From Cerasicoccus sp. TK19100 (lineage in GTDB: Bacteria; Verrucomicrobiota; Verrucomicrobiia; Opitutales; Cerasicoccaceae): a stretch of DNA of 64,000 bases. Positions 1 to 8,654 of the stretch are shown piece after piece. Under the pieces are notes generated by a model, which worked only from the letters and a program-made list of their open reading frames with translations, did no database searches and was not told where the DNA came from. Position 1 is the stretch's first letter, and each line of letters starts with the position of its first letter. The position numbers were made by a program, and so were the translations under genes. The stretch covers positions 1-64,000 of the forward strand of contig NZ_JAPWDU010000009.1 of NCBI RefSeq assembly GCF_027257155.1, read 5' to 3'.

Positions 1-202
1 TGGGACGTCCAGACCGCTCCGGCAACTGTTCGAGTCGATGTCAAAATCAGCCGGGCCGCCCGGGCTCCAGTCGAGCAACCAATGCGCTCCAGGGCGACGT
101 CGAGCCAGCCCGGCTTCGGAAAATGACGCTTCCTGCGACGTGTTAATGAAACCATTCTCGGAAGCATCATTTTCCTAATTAGTGCCAAAAAAGGAAGACA
201 CA
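1..202. other. Unresolved left edge
   Basis: No gene can be assigned with confidence. All three forward frames stay open until stops between about 124 and 180. On the reverse strand one frame starts with two consecutive ATGs at about 170 and runs off the edge, giving at least 56 residues beginning MMLPRMV. A second reverse frame, lacking a start, also gives protein-like text. GC-rich DNA leaves many frames open by chance, so a truncated flanking gene is possible but unproven. Confidence 0.3.
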
Positions 203-306
203 AGGGCGGTGCTTCGTCACCGCTGCCGCGCGGGAGTCAGTATTTGCCCAATGGGCAAATCTATCGGTCCAGCAGGATGCTGGCGGCGGTGACGAAGCAC
301 CGCCCT
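203..306. repeat. Inverted-pair palindromic element with nested dyads
   Basis: Two perfect 21-base arms (203-223 and 286-306) face each other. Each arm holds its own small hairpin, GCGGTG-CTTCGT-CACCGC. The spacer contains two further dyads: ATTTGCCCA-A-TGGGCAAAT (242-260) and CCAGCAGGATGCTGG (269-283). The last is present in reverse complement at 59920-59934, and the other has a close relative at 59958-59976. It lies between the left edge and the gene starting at 375. REP/REPIN-like; no transposase is adjacent. Confidence 0.8.
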
Positions 307-374
307 CCAGCGAAGGAAGCGCCGGGCGACAGAAAACCTCGCCACCGGAATGCGCCGCGCCATAGTCAACCGGC

Positions 375-1220
375 ATGCCTCCGATCTGGAAACGCCTGCT
401 GCCGGGCAAACAATGGCACCTGCTTGCCGGCAGGGCCGATGTGCTGCCCGACGACTTCGCCGCGCTGCAGCCGCTGCTGCCTCCGCGCGATCGCTCGTGG
501 GCGGACCCGTTTCCTGTCCTTCGCGATGGCCGGTGTTGGGTGTTTGTGGAAGAGGTGGTCCACCATCCGAAGAAAGGCCGACTGGCGGTCTTTGAACTCG
601 ATGAATGCGGGCAAGTGGTGGACGGGTCGTTTCGCGTAATTTTGGAGCGCGACTATCATCTGTCTTACCCCAATGTCTTTGCCCATGAGGGTGAGTGGTG
701 GCTCGTGCCGGAGTCGCGCGCCAACCGCACGGTCGATCTTTACCGCTGCTTGCAGTGGCCGTATCGCTGGGAGCATGAGAGGTCCCTGATGCGCGACACC
801 GAAGTGGTCGACGCGACTTTCTGGCAGCGGGATGGCCGCTGGTGGCTCTTTGGTGGGACGCCTACGGAGGCCGGTGGCAATGCCTCGGGGCAGCTCTGCC
901 TATGGAGCGCGGACTCGCCCTTGAGCGACGACTGGACACCGCACCCGGCCAACCCGATTGTGGCCGACCGCTTCTGCGCGCGCCCGGCGGGGCGGCTCTT
1001 CGAGCACGAGGGGAAATTAATCCGCCCGGCGCAGGATTGCTCCGTGCGCTATGGCTACGGCGTGATGTTAATGGAGATCACGGAATGGACGGATACGGCC
1101 TACCGTGAGCGCGAACTGAAAGCTTACACGCCGACTCCGGGTAATATCGCCACGCATACCTTTAATCGTGCGGGCGACTGGCTACTCGGCGATGCCGCGT
1201 CAAGGATTTGGCCAGGGTGA
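375..1220 (+). CDS. GINT1_N-like (GH43-type propeller) protein
   Basis: This 281-residue protein resembles the N-terminal domain of glucosamine inositolphosphorylceramide transferase 1 and its bacterial relatives, which have a five-bladed GH43-like propeller. Visible family signatures are RSWADPFPVL near residue 40, HLSYPNVF near 95, VDATFW near 135, RPAGRLF and RPAQDCS near 205-220. In bacteria this domain often follows a formyltransferase- or glycosyltransferase-like domain. Here an in-frame stop at 363-365 precedes the ATG, so the protein is the propeller alone, possibly a shortened copy. No signal peptide is seen. Substrate and reaction cannot be told from the sequence. Palindromic elements flank it on both sides. 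Confidence 0.65.
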   Translation: MPPIWKRLLPGKQWHLLAGRADVLPDDFAALQPLLPPRDRSWADPFPVLRDGRCWVFVEEVVHHPKKGRLAVFELDECGQVVDGSFRVILERDYHLSYPNVFAHEGEWWLVPESRANRTVDLYRCLQWPYRWEHERSLMRDTEVVDATFWQRDGRWWLFGGTPTEAGGNASGQLCLWSADSPLSDDWTPHPANPIVADRFCARPAGRLFEHEGKLIRPAQDCSVRYGYGVMLMEITEWTDTAYRERELKAYTPTPGNIATHTFNRAGDWLLGDAASRIWPG

Positions 1221-1227
1221 AGATGTG

Positions 1228-1378
1228 AAAGGTGGCGGCCGGTGTCCCCACCGGCCACAATGTAGGCTTTTGCAAATGATTTTCTGACTCGCGTGTTTCG
1301 CTGATATGGCGCAAGCGCGAACCTATTCAATCTATCCCTTTTCGCCTCTGGCCGGTGGGGACACCGGCCGCCACCTTT
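1228..1378. repeat. REPIN-like inverted pair, 30-base perfect arms
   Basis: Arms 1228-1257 and 1349-1378 are perfect reverse complements separated by 91 bases. Each arm carries the foot GGTGGC followed by an 8-base stem, GGCCGGTG-TCCC-CACCGGCC. This foot, stem and TCYC-loop architecture is repeated with different stem sequence at 46702-46969 (foot GGTAGC, loop TCTC). It lies between the convergent 3' ends of the genes at 375-1220 and 1466-4603, so it could also work as a bidirectional terminator, although no T-tract follows. Confidence 0.85.
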
Positions 1379-1465
1379 AAGTAATAACCGCAGCTAAGCC
1401 GTGGCCACGTATGCGGCTGGCCTCAGCCAACCGCGTACGCGAAAGCGATTACTGCCCGACGTTTA

Positions 1466-4400
1466 CTACTCTTCGAACAGCACGATTTGGAAGAAGATGC
1501 CGTCGCCGTCAACTAAGCCCGGGTTGGGGATGAGTGCGGTGCGCAGAGTGTGGTCGCCCATGTCGACTTCTTCGTAGGATTCCACATTTGCGGTGAACCA
1601 ATGGGTCAAGTTGCTCGACCAGAACAGCTCTCCATCGAAGCCCTGATAGGTCTTGCTGATGGGGAAGGTCAGGCGCAAGTAGTCGGGGGTGACTTCGAGC
1701 TCCGGGTAGCGGTTATCGCGGTCAACCAGCGGGTCCGTGCCGAAGAAATACTCCAGCAGGTTCGGGTGCATGTCGCCGTCATCATTGGCGGTGTAGGCGG
1801 TGTTCATGCCTGGGTACTGTGCGGCCCAGAGCCCGTAGGACTTCAGCGGCGGCGTGACGACGTCCGTGGTCTGCTTGATGAGCTCGGGCACGAGATTGAG
1901 CGTCATGACCAGGCCCGTGGTGCTGTAGGGGCTGGTGCTGCCGCCCGCGTAAGCGATGGTAAGTGATTGCTCGGAGCCGATCATCTCGTTGACCGGAGCC
2001 AGGAACTCGCTCTCAGTGCCGTCGGTGTAAATATACTGCGCCTCCAGCACGTTTTGGAAAACGGTCTCTTCGACTTTGGAGCCGTCGGGCTGCTCGACAT
2101 CGGCAGTGACGACGAACGCGTATTGGTTGGTGACGGCCGGGTCCGCGCCAGCCGCATTGAAGTAGGCGCTCACGGCCTTCAGCGGCGGATTTTCGTTATC
2201 CAGCGGATATTCGACGCCGTTGAGGTAAAACTTCAACGTGGAGGTATCGACGCGGGGCGGGATCAGGCGGTCGGTCCATTTCACGTTCATCTGCACGTCC
2301 GTGCCGCCGGAAATGGGGACCAAGTCGCCCGCGGTGGTGAGCACCATGTATTGGATCGGGCTTTCCAGGCTGCCTTTGGTGGCGGCCACGCCGAGCGTGA
2401 TGGGCGTGCCCGTGGGCAGTGTTATGCCGTCGCCGTCGCCGAGGGTGTGGCTCACGCTGGAGCCGCCGCTCACGGAATAGGAGCCAATGCCGCTCGGGTG
2501 CTTTACGTCGATTTTGTAGCCGGTGGCACCATCGATCTTATCCCAGGTCAAGTCGACGACTGCATCGCCGCTCTTGAGTGTGCTGGTGGCCGATTGGATG
2601 GTGGGCGAGTCAAGACGGTCGTCGGGCAGGATCGTGATGCGCAGGATTTGCCCGGCTTGCAGGACCATGAGCGGGGAAGGGCCGCCGCCGCGGTCGGAAA
2701 AGGCGAAGGAGTAGGCGTCACTGTGGTTAAAGATTGTCGCCGCCCACGGGTTGTAGTGGCCGTCGTTGGTCTTGCGGGCGAGGCCGAAGGGCGCGGCGGT
2801 CGGAGCGGTGCCATACCAGTTGGGGCCCTCCTCGCCGTAGATGCCATTGACGTAGCCGAAGTTGAGCGCCGCCAGCACATCACGCGTCATCGCGCCATAA
2901 ACAGAATTCGTGCTGAGGTTTTCCATTTGCGCGGAATCGAGGTCGCCAACCGAGTAAATCGTCTGGTTGAGCGGGGCACCGTAGATGTTGAAATTGTAGC
3001 TCGACTGCGGGGCGTTGTTGGCGGTGTAAGCGGTGACGAACGCGCTCTGGTTGAAGTCGCCAAAGCCCGAGCCCTGGGTGTCGTTGGTGCCGGTGAAGTC
3101 CACGCTGTGCACCTTGCCGTCTTTCATGCGGACGGTGGCTTGAGCCGGGGTATAGGTGGGAGCCGGGTCGGTACCAATGGCCGGCAGGGATGAGCCGTTG
3201 ATGATCAGCACGGCGTCCTCGTAGTAGCCGTAGCCGCCGTCGGTGATCTTTACCTTAGATACCTTGGACTCGTTTAAGTAAGCCTTGACGGAGAATGGCT
3301 GGTCGCCGCCGGGAACTGTTACCGTGGGAGGTGAAGTGTAGCCCGAACCGGCATCAACGACATTGAATAGCGAGCCGTTGGGGTAGGCTAGCAGGAAGCC
3401 TGAAGCATTCGTTTGGGCTTGGACGACGGCTGTCGTGCCCCCGGCTGTCTGTGGCGCGGTGACGGTGCAATTGATTGTTTCACTCTCGGGGTAGCCGCCG
3501 CTGTTGGTGCTGCCCTGAATGAGCGCATAAATGCCGACTGGCTCCAGTTCTACCTCAAACTGTGCCTGCTGCGGGATGGGCAGATTGACGGTCATGTCCG
3601 CGTTGGCCGGGTAGTCGGGATTGTTGGTGGGGATGTTTGTCGTCGTTCCGGTGAGGCTGACTTGGTAGCCCAGCAACTCTTGTGTGGTTGAGTCCGTGAC
3701 TTTCTCGAATGTGCCGGTGTAGTCGTAGGTGCTGGATGAAGACTCGCCGCTGATCTCCTCAGCCGCGCCACTCAGGTTGACGGTGACGCCGGCGGCGATG
3801 ATTGCCTCCAGGTAGGTTTTGAAATCCGGATACGGCGCGGGGCTGAGGCCGGGAGGTGCGGAGAGCTGCGTGGGCCCAAGCGCACGGAGAAACTTTGACA
3901 TGGTCGGGTCACCGGCAGTCGTCCATCCGCCCTTGGTCGTGGGCGAGGAGCCGCTGTTGTCGACTTCCAGCATGGCATCGCTGCCCTTGACGCCGTGCAT
4001 CGACTCGATCTCCTGGAGCAGGGAGAAGGTGGACTTGTAGTAATACTTCGAGTCCAGCAACTTGCCCGAAGTGTCAAAGAGCTCCATCTGGATCTGGATA
4101 CCGAGCTGGTCAATGGACGTGATGTCCGAGCCGCTGTCGGCGTCCTGCAAAAAGGTAACTTCGCACAGGTCGAAGCGATAAGGCGCGGTCACGAACGACG
4201 GCGAGGTGGTGTTGGCAGTGTAGGTGAAGTCCGGCGGCGCGTCAGCCGTGCCCTGCAGAAAGAGGAACTTGCCGGAATTCAGGTCTTCGGCCTCAAAGGT
4301 GTAGATCGTGGGCGTGTTGCCGGTGTAGGGCGAGGTCACGGTGGCACCGGTCGTCGGCAAGTCGGAGATTTTCATCGGCACGGCACCATACTCGCCGGGC

Positions 4401-4603
4401 CAGCCCATGGCGGGCATTGAGCCGGTGGCTCCTGGAGTTGAGGCTAGTGTGATGGCTTCTTTGCCCGAGCTCAGGAGAAAATACAGGTTGTCGATGCCGG
4501 AGTCATCAACGATTTGGATGGTCAGGTTGTCCGCCGTGGCGGCCTGGGCTGACGGTATTAGTGCCGCGAGCATGGTGGCTGCGGTTAAGACTCTTGGGGA
4601 CAT
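1466..4603 (-). CDS. Large secreted GH64/thaumatin-like protein
   Basis: This 1045-residue exported protein has an N-terminal signal peptide, about residues 1-21, ending AQA. Residues about 25-280 resemble the GH64/thaumatin-like fold of beta-1,3-glucanases: LTIQIVDDSG at the start, then a CEVTFLQD strand and an SIDQLGIQIQM segment matching the family's 'VEFT...TAVDFFGIP' region. A Gly/Ser/Thr-rich linker region with GSGYTSPPTVTVPGG follows, then a further fold-like stretch, an FN3-like domain around 665-760, and a C-terminal module (NLLEYFFGTDP, then a SSNLTHW segment ending in FFQIVL) typical of secreted Verrucomicrobia proteins. A laminarin-type substrate is inferred from the family only; the catalytic acids were not confirmed. 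It is transcribed alone, divergently from the metallo-hydrolase. Confidence 0.6.
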   Translation of the reverse strand: MSPRVLTAATMLAALIPSAQAATADNLTIQIVDDSGIDNLYFLLSSGKEAITLASTPGATGSMPAMGWPGEYGAVPMKISDLPTTGATVTSPYTGNTPTIYTFEAEDLNSGKFLFLQGTADAPPDFTYTANTTSPSFVTAPYRFDLCEVTFLQDADSGSDITSIDQLGIQIQMELFDTSGKLLDSKYYYKSTFSLLQEIESMHGVKGSDAMLEVDNSGSSPTTKGGWTTAGDPTMSKFLRALGPTQLSAPPGLSPAPYPDFKTYLEAIIAAGVTVNLSGAAEEISGESSSSTYDYTGTFEKVTDSTTQELLGYQVSLTGTTTNIPTNNPDYPANADMTVNLPIPQQAQFEVELEPVGIYALIQGSTNSGGYPESETINCTVTAPQTAGGTTAVVQAQTNASGFLLAYPNGSLFNVVDAGSGYTSPPTVTVPGGDQPFSVKAYLNESKVSKVKITDGGYGYYEDAVLIINGSSLPAIGTDPAPTYTPAQATVRMKDGKVHSVDFTGTNDTQGSGFGDFNQSAFVTAYTANNAPQSSYNFNIYGAPLNQTIYSVGDLDSAQMENLSTNSVYGAMTRDVLAALNFGYVNGIYGEEGPNWYGTAPTAAPFGLARKTNDGHYNPWAATIFNHSDAYSFAFSDRGGGPSPLMVLQAGQILRITILPDDRLDSPTIQSATSTLKSGDAVVDLTWDKIDGATGYKIDVKHPSGIGSYSVSGGSSVSHTLGDGDGITLPTGTPITLGVAATKGSLESPIQYMVLTTAGDLVPISGGTDVQMNVKWTDRLIPPRVDTSTLKFYLNGVEYPLDNENPPLKAVSAYFNAAGADPAVTNQYAFVVTADVEQPDGSKVEETVFQNVLEAQYIYTDGTESEFLAPVNEMIGSEQSLTIAYAGGSTSPYSTTGLVMTLNLVPELIKQTTDVVTPPLKSYGLWAAQYPGMNTAYTANDDGDMHPNLLEYFFGTDPLVDRDNRYPELEVTPDYLRLTFPISKTYQGFDGELFWSSNLTHWFTANVESYEEVDMGDHTLRTALIPNPGLVDGDGIFFQIVLFEE

Positions 4604-4975
4604 ATCTAGGATGGTTATGGCAGTTTAGTAGGACGTGGATGTTCGCGCTGGTTTTCAGGCTAGCAGGCGTAAAGTTTTTTACAATTCTTATGAGTCGCAG
4701 TTGAGTCAATTATTCCTTGGACCTACCAAGTATCTGGAAAACTGGGTGGTATCGGCTAGTTATCTCTTGTTAAATGCTGTATGTGCGGTTCTGCCGGCTC
4801 GTTTACTTCGTGGGGACCGTTGATGCCGCCAATTGTTAAAAAAGATTAAAAGCTGTAAAAAAATCGTTAATAAATCCATGGAAATGACTGAATGTCATCG
4901 TTTTATGATCGCCATTTGGTAATAGCTTGCCATGTTACAGCCATTAGGGTCTTCTCCCGAACTTTACTTTTAGTC
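4604..4975. other. Divergent intergenic region, AT-rich
   Basis: These 372 bases separate two divergent starts and must hold both promoters. The right half is A/T-rich, with runs such as TTAAAAAAGATTAAAAGC near 4835-4855. No -35/-10 pair, operator or structured RNA could be recognised with confidence. An in-frame ATG at 4892 extends the metallo-hydrolase frame, but the extension does not look like protein. Confidence 0.5.
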
Positions 4976-5962
4976 ATGAAAATCCGCTTCTGGGGAACAC
5001 AGGGTTCGCTGCCCGCGCCGATGACCGCGCCCATGGTGCGCGAGAAAGTTTTTCGGGCGCTACAGGCGGCGCAGGGCCAGGATCTTTCCAGCGATGAAAA
5101 GATCAATGCCTTCATGGACGCCAAGCTTCCCTTTGCGGTTCGCTCGACCTACGGCACAAATACCTCGTGCATCCAGTTCGACAATCCCGGTGGCGCTTAC
5201 ATGATCTGTGACGCAGGCTCCGGCATCCGCGATCTCGGCCACAAACTCATGACCACGGGTGAGGCCAAAGAGCCGCACACCTACCACATTTTCATGACGC
5301 ACTTGCACTGGGATCACATCCAGGGCTTTCCGTTTTTTGTCCCGGCCTACATCCCGGGCAACAAGATCATTTTCCACACCTACCACGAGCAGTGCGAGGA
5401 GGCGATTCGCAGGCAAATGAGCGGTCCGGAGTTTCCCGTGCCCTTTGAGGCGCTGGGCGCGCATATCGAGTTCGACGTGCAGCCGCCGCTTACGCCCTAC
5501 AACATTGAGGGCTTTGCAATCGACTCCATTGAGCAAAGCCACCCGGGCAAGTCCTACGGATACCGCTTCCAGAAGGACGGCAAGACCGCCGTGTTCTCCA
5601 CCGACTCCGAGCACACGCACGACGCCTATGAGGATGATTACCCGTTTGTGGAATTTTTCCGCGACGCGGACCTCGTAATCTTCGATGCGCAATACACCAT
5701 GGCCGACGCGACCTTTACCAAGGCAAACTGGGGGCACTCCAGCAATGTCATGGGCGTCGAGCTCACCGCGCGCGCCAGCGCCAAGCGCCTCGCTATCTTC
5801 CATCACGAGCCCATCAATACGGACTGGCAGCTCGATGATTTTCTTCGCAATACGATCATGTACCGCAGCATCTACCACCAGGAATCCGCTGACCAGCTTG
5901 GACACGCACAGTATCCAGAAGAAATACTGCTCTGCTACGACGGCCTCGAAATCCAACTCTAA
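4976..5962 (+). CDS. MBL-fold metallo-hydrolase
   Basis: This 328-residue cytoplasmic protein belongs to the metallo-beta-lactamase superfamily, RNase Z/PhnP-like branch. It opens with MKIRFWGTQGS, has the metal motif THLHWDHIQG (His109, His111, Asp113, His114), a later TDSEH segment that would bridge the metals, and a C-terminal IFHHEP histidine motif. The start was chosen at 4976 because homologues begin at MKIRFWGT; an upstream ATG at 4892 would add 28 unlike residues. No clear Shine-Dalgarno precedes it. The substrate is unknown; phosphodiester or cyclic-nucleotide hydrolysis is typical of the family. The exonuclease gene follows by 28 bases, which suggests co-transcription. Confidence 0.85.
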   Translation: MKIRFWGTQGSLPAPMTAPMVREKVFRALQAAQGQDLSSDEKINAFMDAKLPFAVRSTYGTNTSCIQFDNPGGAYMICDAGSGIRDLGHKLMTTGEAKEPHTYHIFMTHLHWDHIQGFPFFVPAYIPGNKIIFHTYHEQCEEAIRRQMSGPEFPVPFEALGAHIEFDVQPPLTPYNIEGFAIDSIEQSHPGKSYGYRFQKDGKTAVFSTDSEHTHDAYEDDYPFVEFFRDADLVIFDAQYTMADATFTKANWGHSSNVMGVELTARASAKRLAIFHHEPINTDWQLDDFLRNTIMYRSIYHQESADQLGHAQYPEEILLCYDGLEIQL

Positions 5963-5990
5963 CCCACCACCTTGGCCGGCCATCTGACCT

Positions 5991-6656
5991 TTGAGATTAC
6001 CTGTTTTGTCAACGAAATCACCACACAAAGAACTCACGGCAGCAACCTCCGAACTGGAGCCGTTGCCCATCGCGCTCAATATCACCAAGGAGGAGATTAA
6101 CCGCCTCCCGCTGGGACGTTTTGAGGGTGCGATCCACTTGATTACCACCCCCGCAGCCGCCCGCCTCGCCGTGGAAAAGCTGCGCCAGGTCGAAGTGCTT
6201 GGGTTCGATACCGAGTCCCGTCCCGCCTTCAAAAAAGGGGAAAACTACGACCCGTCGATCGTCCAATTTGCGACCAATTACGAGGCCTACCTCTTTCAGG
6301 TGAAGCGCATTGGCGGCCTCAAGCCGCTCTTCCCGCTGTTGGAAAACCCCAAGGTGCACAAAGTCGGCGTTGCCCTGCGCGACGACATTAAGCGCCTCCA
6401 GGCCATCGACCGCTACAAGCCCGCCGGCTTTGTGGAAATCAGCGAAATCAGCCGCCGCCTGGGCATTGAAAAAACCGGCCTGCGCAGCCTGATTGGCATG
6501 TTCCTGGGCCTACGCATTTCCAAAAGCGCACAAGTGTCCAACTGGGCCCGCCGCAGCCTCAACCACAAGCAAATCGTCTACGCCGCCACCGACGCCTGGA
6601 TGAGCCGCCGCCTCTACATGCTCGTCCGCAAAGCCGAGCAGGAGCATGACGGGTAG
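5991..6656 (+). CDS. 3'-5' exonuclease, DEDD/RNase D-like
   Basis: The protein is about 221 residues with a DnaQ-like 3'-5' exonuclease domain. Motif I is GFDTESRP (Asp and Glu), motif II lies in KVGVALRDDIKRL, and motif III is YAATDAWMSRRLY, the YxxxD form of the DEDDy subgroup. There is no HRDC domain, so it is not full RNase D; it matches the stand-alone '3'-5' exonuclease' proteins that act on structured RNA or DNA ends. No ATG is available at the N-terminus. TTG at 5991 or TTG at 6006 are the plausible starts, so the N-terminus is uncertain. Probably in an operon with the upstream metallo-hydrolase. Confidence 0.85.
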   Translation: MRLPVLSTKSPHKELTAATSELEPLPIALNITKEEINRLPLGRFEGAIHLITTPAAARLAVEKLRQVEVLGFDTESRPAFKKGENYDPSIVQFATNYEAYLFQVKRIGGLKPLFPLLENPKVHKVGVALRDDIKRLQAIDRYKPAGFVEISEISRRLGIEKTGLRSLIGMFLGLRISKSAQVSNWARRSLNHKQIVYAATDAWMSRRLYMLVRKAEQEHDG

Positions 6657-6739
6657 TGCCTTTTCTCATTCGTTGATCGGCAATGTCTGATGCCATAATT
6701 TTCGGGTAATTTGCCTGGATTGCCTAGACTGGTTATCTA

Positions 6740-7819
6740 CTATATTTTTGCCTGAGGCACTGCGCACACTGAGTCGGTTATCAAACTCGCTATTTGGTAG
6801 AGAAACTGAGTTGGGCAAGTTTCTACTGCTTCGGTCAAAATCGGCTGTAGGTCACCTTTCAGTAGATTTTGAGTCATTGATGGTCTGTAGCGGGCTGCGC
6901 TTCCTGCGAAAAAGAGTAGAGCAAGCGTTGAAGCTAATTGATGGAATGGTCCGGCATCAAGGTTCGCGTAGTAGCGGTAGCCACCTCTTGTTAATATCGA
7001 AGCAAAGCCCAGGTCTGAATATTCCTTGCAGATATTCCTGTAGATTCGGTTGAAGTTGTTATTAGTGACCTTTTTTCGTTTGATGCTACGATAAATGGTC
7101 CAACCGTTCACGTTATCACTCGCCTTTACAAAATAACTTTTCCTTTTGCCCTTATAGAATTTTTCAACTGGCACTCTGGATTCGTTCTTTTTCTCGAATT
7201 TCAGAACTGTGAATAGGTAATCTCGTCGATCATTGACATGAAAGCGTATGTCGACCGGTAAATACTTTCTTCTGTTAAGCGGCAGGTGTCCTAGGGTAAA
7301 AGCTAATTCGTGAACCTCTGGAATTTCTGAAAAAAGTTGGTTGATAGGTACACTGCATTTTCCAGATTTCGGTATACCTAGCACCTTATTGAATTCTTGA
7401 AAGATATTCAGGCAATTCTTTATGTTTCCTGAAAAAGACAATTCTTGAGTATTCCCTATGGGCAGTGAGATTCCATGGTGCTCGTTATGCTGTTCTAGTT
7501 CAACCCCTTTTACGCTCAAAAAGCCTTTCACTAGATTTAGGCATGAGTAGTAAACCAATGTAGCTTTTGTGGGCAGTCTGGTAGACTCGGCAGCTAGATG
7601 GAAAGACTCTGCTTGCTCAACAAAATACTTGGCTTTAGAGAACTTCTCTTTTGTTTTTCCTCTCGATTTAGATTCCTTTTGCGAAAGCCATGCACTGAGG
7701 TAAGACCAAGGATTTGATGTGAGCACAAGGGACGCGCCTGCTTCCACATCAAAGTGGAAGTATTTAACTGCTTGGTATTTATACAGTGCAGGTTCCCCAA
7801 TTTCAATAGGTTTCGACAT
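6740..7819 (-). CDS. YaaC-like protein in an AT-rich island
   Basis: This 359-residue protein resembles the YaaC family: an N-terminal WSYLSAWL segment, KAKYFVEQAESFHLAAE, an LVYYSCLNLVKGFLS helix, a central region ending in HELAFTLGHLPL, and a C-terminal ALLFFAGSAARYRPSM helix. The function of the family is not established; members are scattered and are found in accessory regions. The gene and its upstream 350 bases are visibly AT-richer than everything around them and use many A/T-ending codons, which points to recent acquisition. It stands alone, transcribed against its neighbours. No signal peptide. Confidence 0.65.
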   Translation of the reverse strand: MSKPIEIGEPALYKYQAVKYFHFDVEAGASLVLTSNPWSYLSAWLSQKESKSRGKTKEKFSKAKYFVEQAESFHLAAESTRLPTKATLVYYSCLNLVKGFLSVKGVELEQHNEHHGISLPIGNTQELSFSGNIKNCLNIFQEFNKVLGIPKSGKCSVPINQLFSEIPEVHELAFTLGHLPLNRRKYLPVDIRFHVNDRRDYLFTVLKFEKKNESRVPVEKFYKGKRKSYFVKASDNVNGWTIYRSIKRKKVTNNNFNRIYRNICKEYSDLGFASILTRGGYRYYANLDAGPFHQLASTLALLFFAGSAARYRPSMTQNLLKGDLQPILTEAVETCPTQFLYQIASLITDSVCAVPQAKI

Positions 7820-8169
7820 CTTATGTGGCAGAACTAGCCAATCTTTACTCAGATTTTGATTGTTGCTTTTCCGAGTAGATGGTTAACGAGCATGGTTACT
7901 CGCTAACATGCAAGTAGGTGTCTTAGCAATTTGTTTTTTATGAAGTAATGTTATATTTTACAGATCCGATGGTATGGATAGCCTGTTGCACAGGCGATCT
8001 GATAAAACGTTATTGACGTTGTTCAATTGTGCACTCGTAAATCAGACTCCAACCCCCACAAATTCCCTGACGCTTAGGCCTTGGTTTTTCTCCGGGCGGC
8101 GTTAATCTCGCACCTTCTTCTTTTAAAAACCAAGAACCAAGCACTAAGAACCAAAACACCCAAAATCCT
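7820..8169. other. AT-rich intergenic region with AACCAAG-type repeat
   Basis: These 350 bases lie between the divergent YaaC-like and cyclophilin genes. The first 200 bases share the AT-rich composition of the YaaC-like gene. At 8127-8160 a simple iterated motif occurs, AACCAAGAACCAAGCAC followed by a second AAGAACC, ending about ten bases before the cyclophilin ATG. The same iterated text precedes another start codon at 20288-20320. No confident promoter was found. Confidence 0.6.
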
Positions 8170-8640
8170 ATGCCCACTGCAATTCTCGAAACCAACCAAG
8201 GCGAAATCGAAATCGAGCTCATGCCCGACGTGGCACCTAAGACCGTTGAAAACTTTGTCGGCCTGATCAATAAGGGCTACTACGACGGCATCATTTTCCA
8301 CCGCGTGATCAAGGACTTCATGCTACAGGGCGGCGATCCGACCGGTACCGGCATGGGTGGTGAATCGCTCTGGGGCGGTAAGTTCGAGGACGAGTGCGAC
8401 CCGTCCGTCAAGTTTGACCAGCCCGGTCTGCTGGCTATGGCCAACGCCGGTCCCGGCACCAACGGCTCGCAGTTCTTCATCACCACCGTGTCCTGCCCGT
8501 GGCTCCACATGAAGCACACCATTTTCGGTAAGGTGACCTCCGGCATGGATGTCGTGACCAAGATCGAAAACGAGCGCTGCGACGCGCGTGACAAGCCCGT
8601 TGCTAAGCAATACATCGTCAAGGCCTCCGTTAAGGACTAA
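8170..8640 (+). CDS. Cyclophilin-type peptidyl-prolyl isomerase
   Basis: This 156-residue cytoplasmic cyclophilin catalyses cis-trans isomerisation of Xaa-Pro bonds during protein folding. The active-site strand [14 protein letters not shown] (catalytic Arg in HRV), the NGSQFFIT segment, the PWL tryptophan of the inhibitor-binding pocket and the HTIFGKV segment are all present in order. No signal peptide is visible, so it is the cytoplasmic PpiB-like type rather than periplasmic PpiA. The MenH-like gene follows after 14 bases, so the two are probably co-transcribed. Confidence 0.93.
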   Translation: MPTAILETNQGEIEIELMPDVAPKTVENFVGLINKGYYDGIIFHRVIKDFMLQGGDPTGTGMGGESLWGGKFEDECDPSVKFDQPGLLAMANAGPGTNGSQFFITTVSCPWLHMKHTIFGKVTSGMDVVTKIENERCDARDKPVAKQYIVKASVKD

Positions 8641-8654
8641 GCCACTAAATCGTC

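Noticed and set aside
1967-3193. A 408-codon forward open frame opposite the GH64-like gene
   Set aside because: It has no recognisable domain and mirrors the GC-rich opposite gene, which has a signal peptide and known folds.
4892-4975. An N-terminal extension of the metallo-hydrolase from ATG 4892
   Set aside because: The 28 residues look unlike protein and homologues begin at MKIRFWGT.
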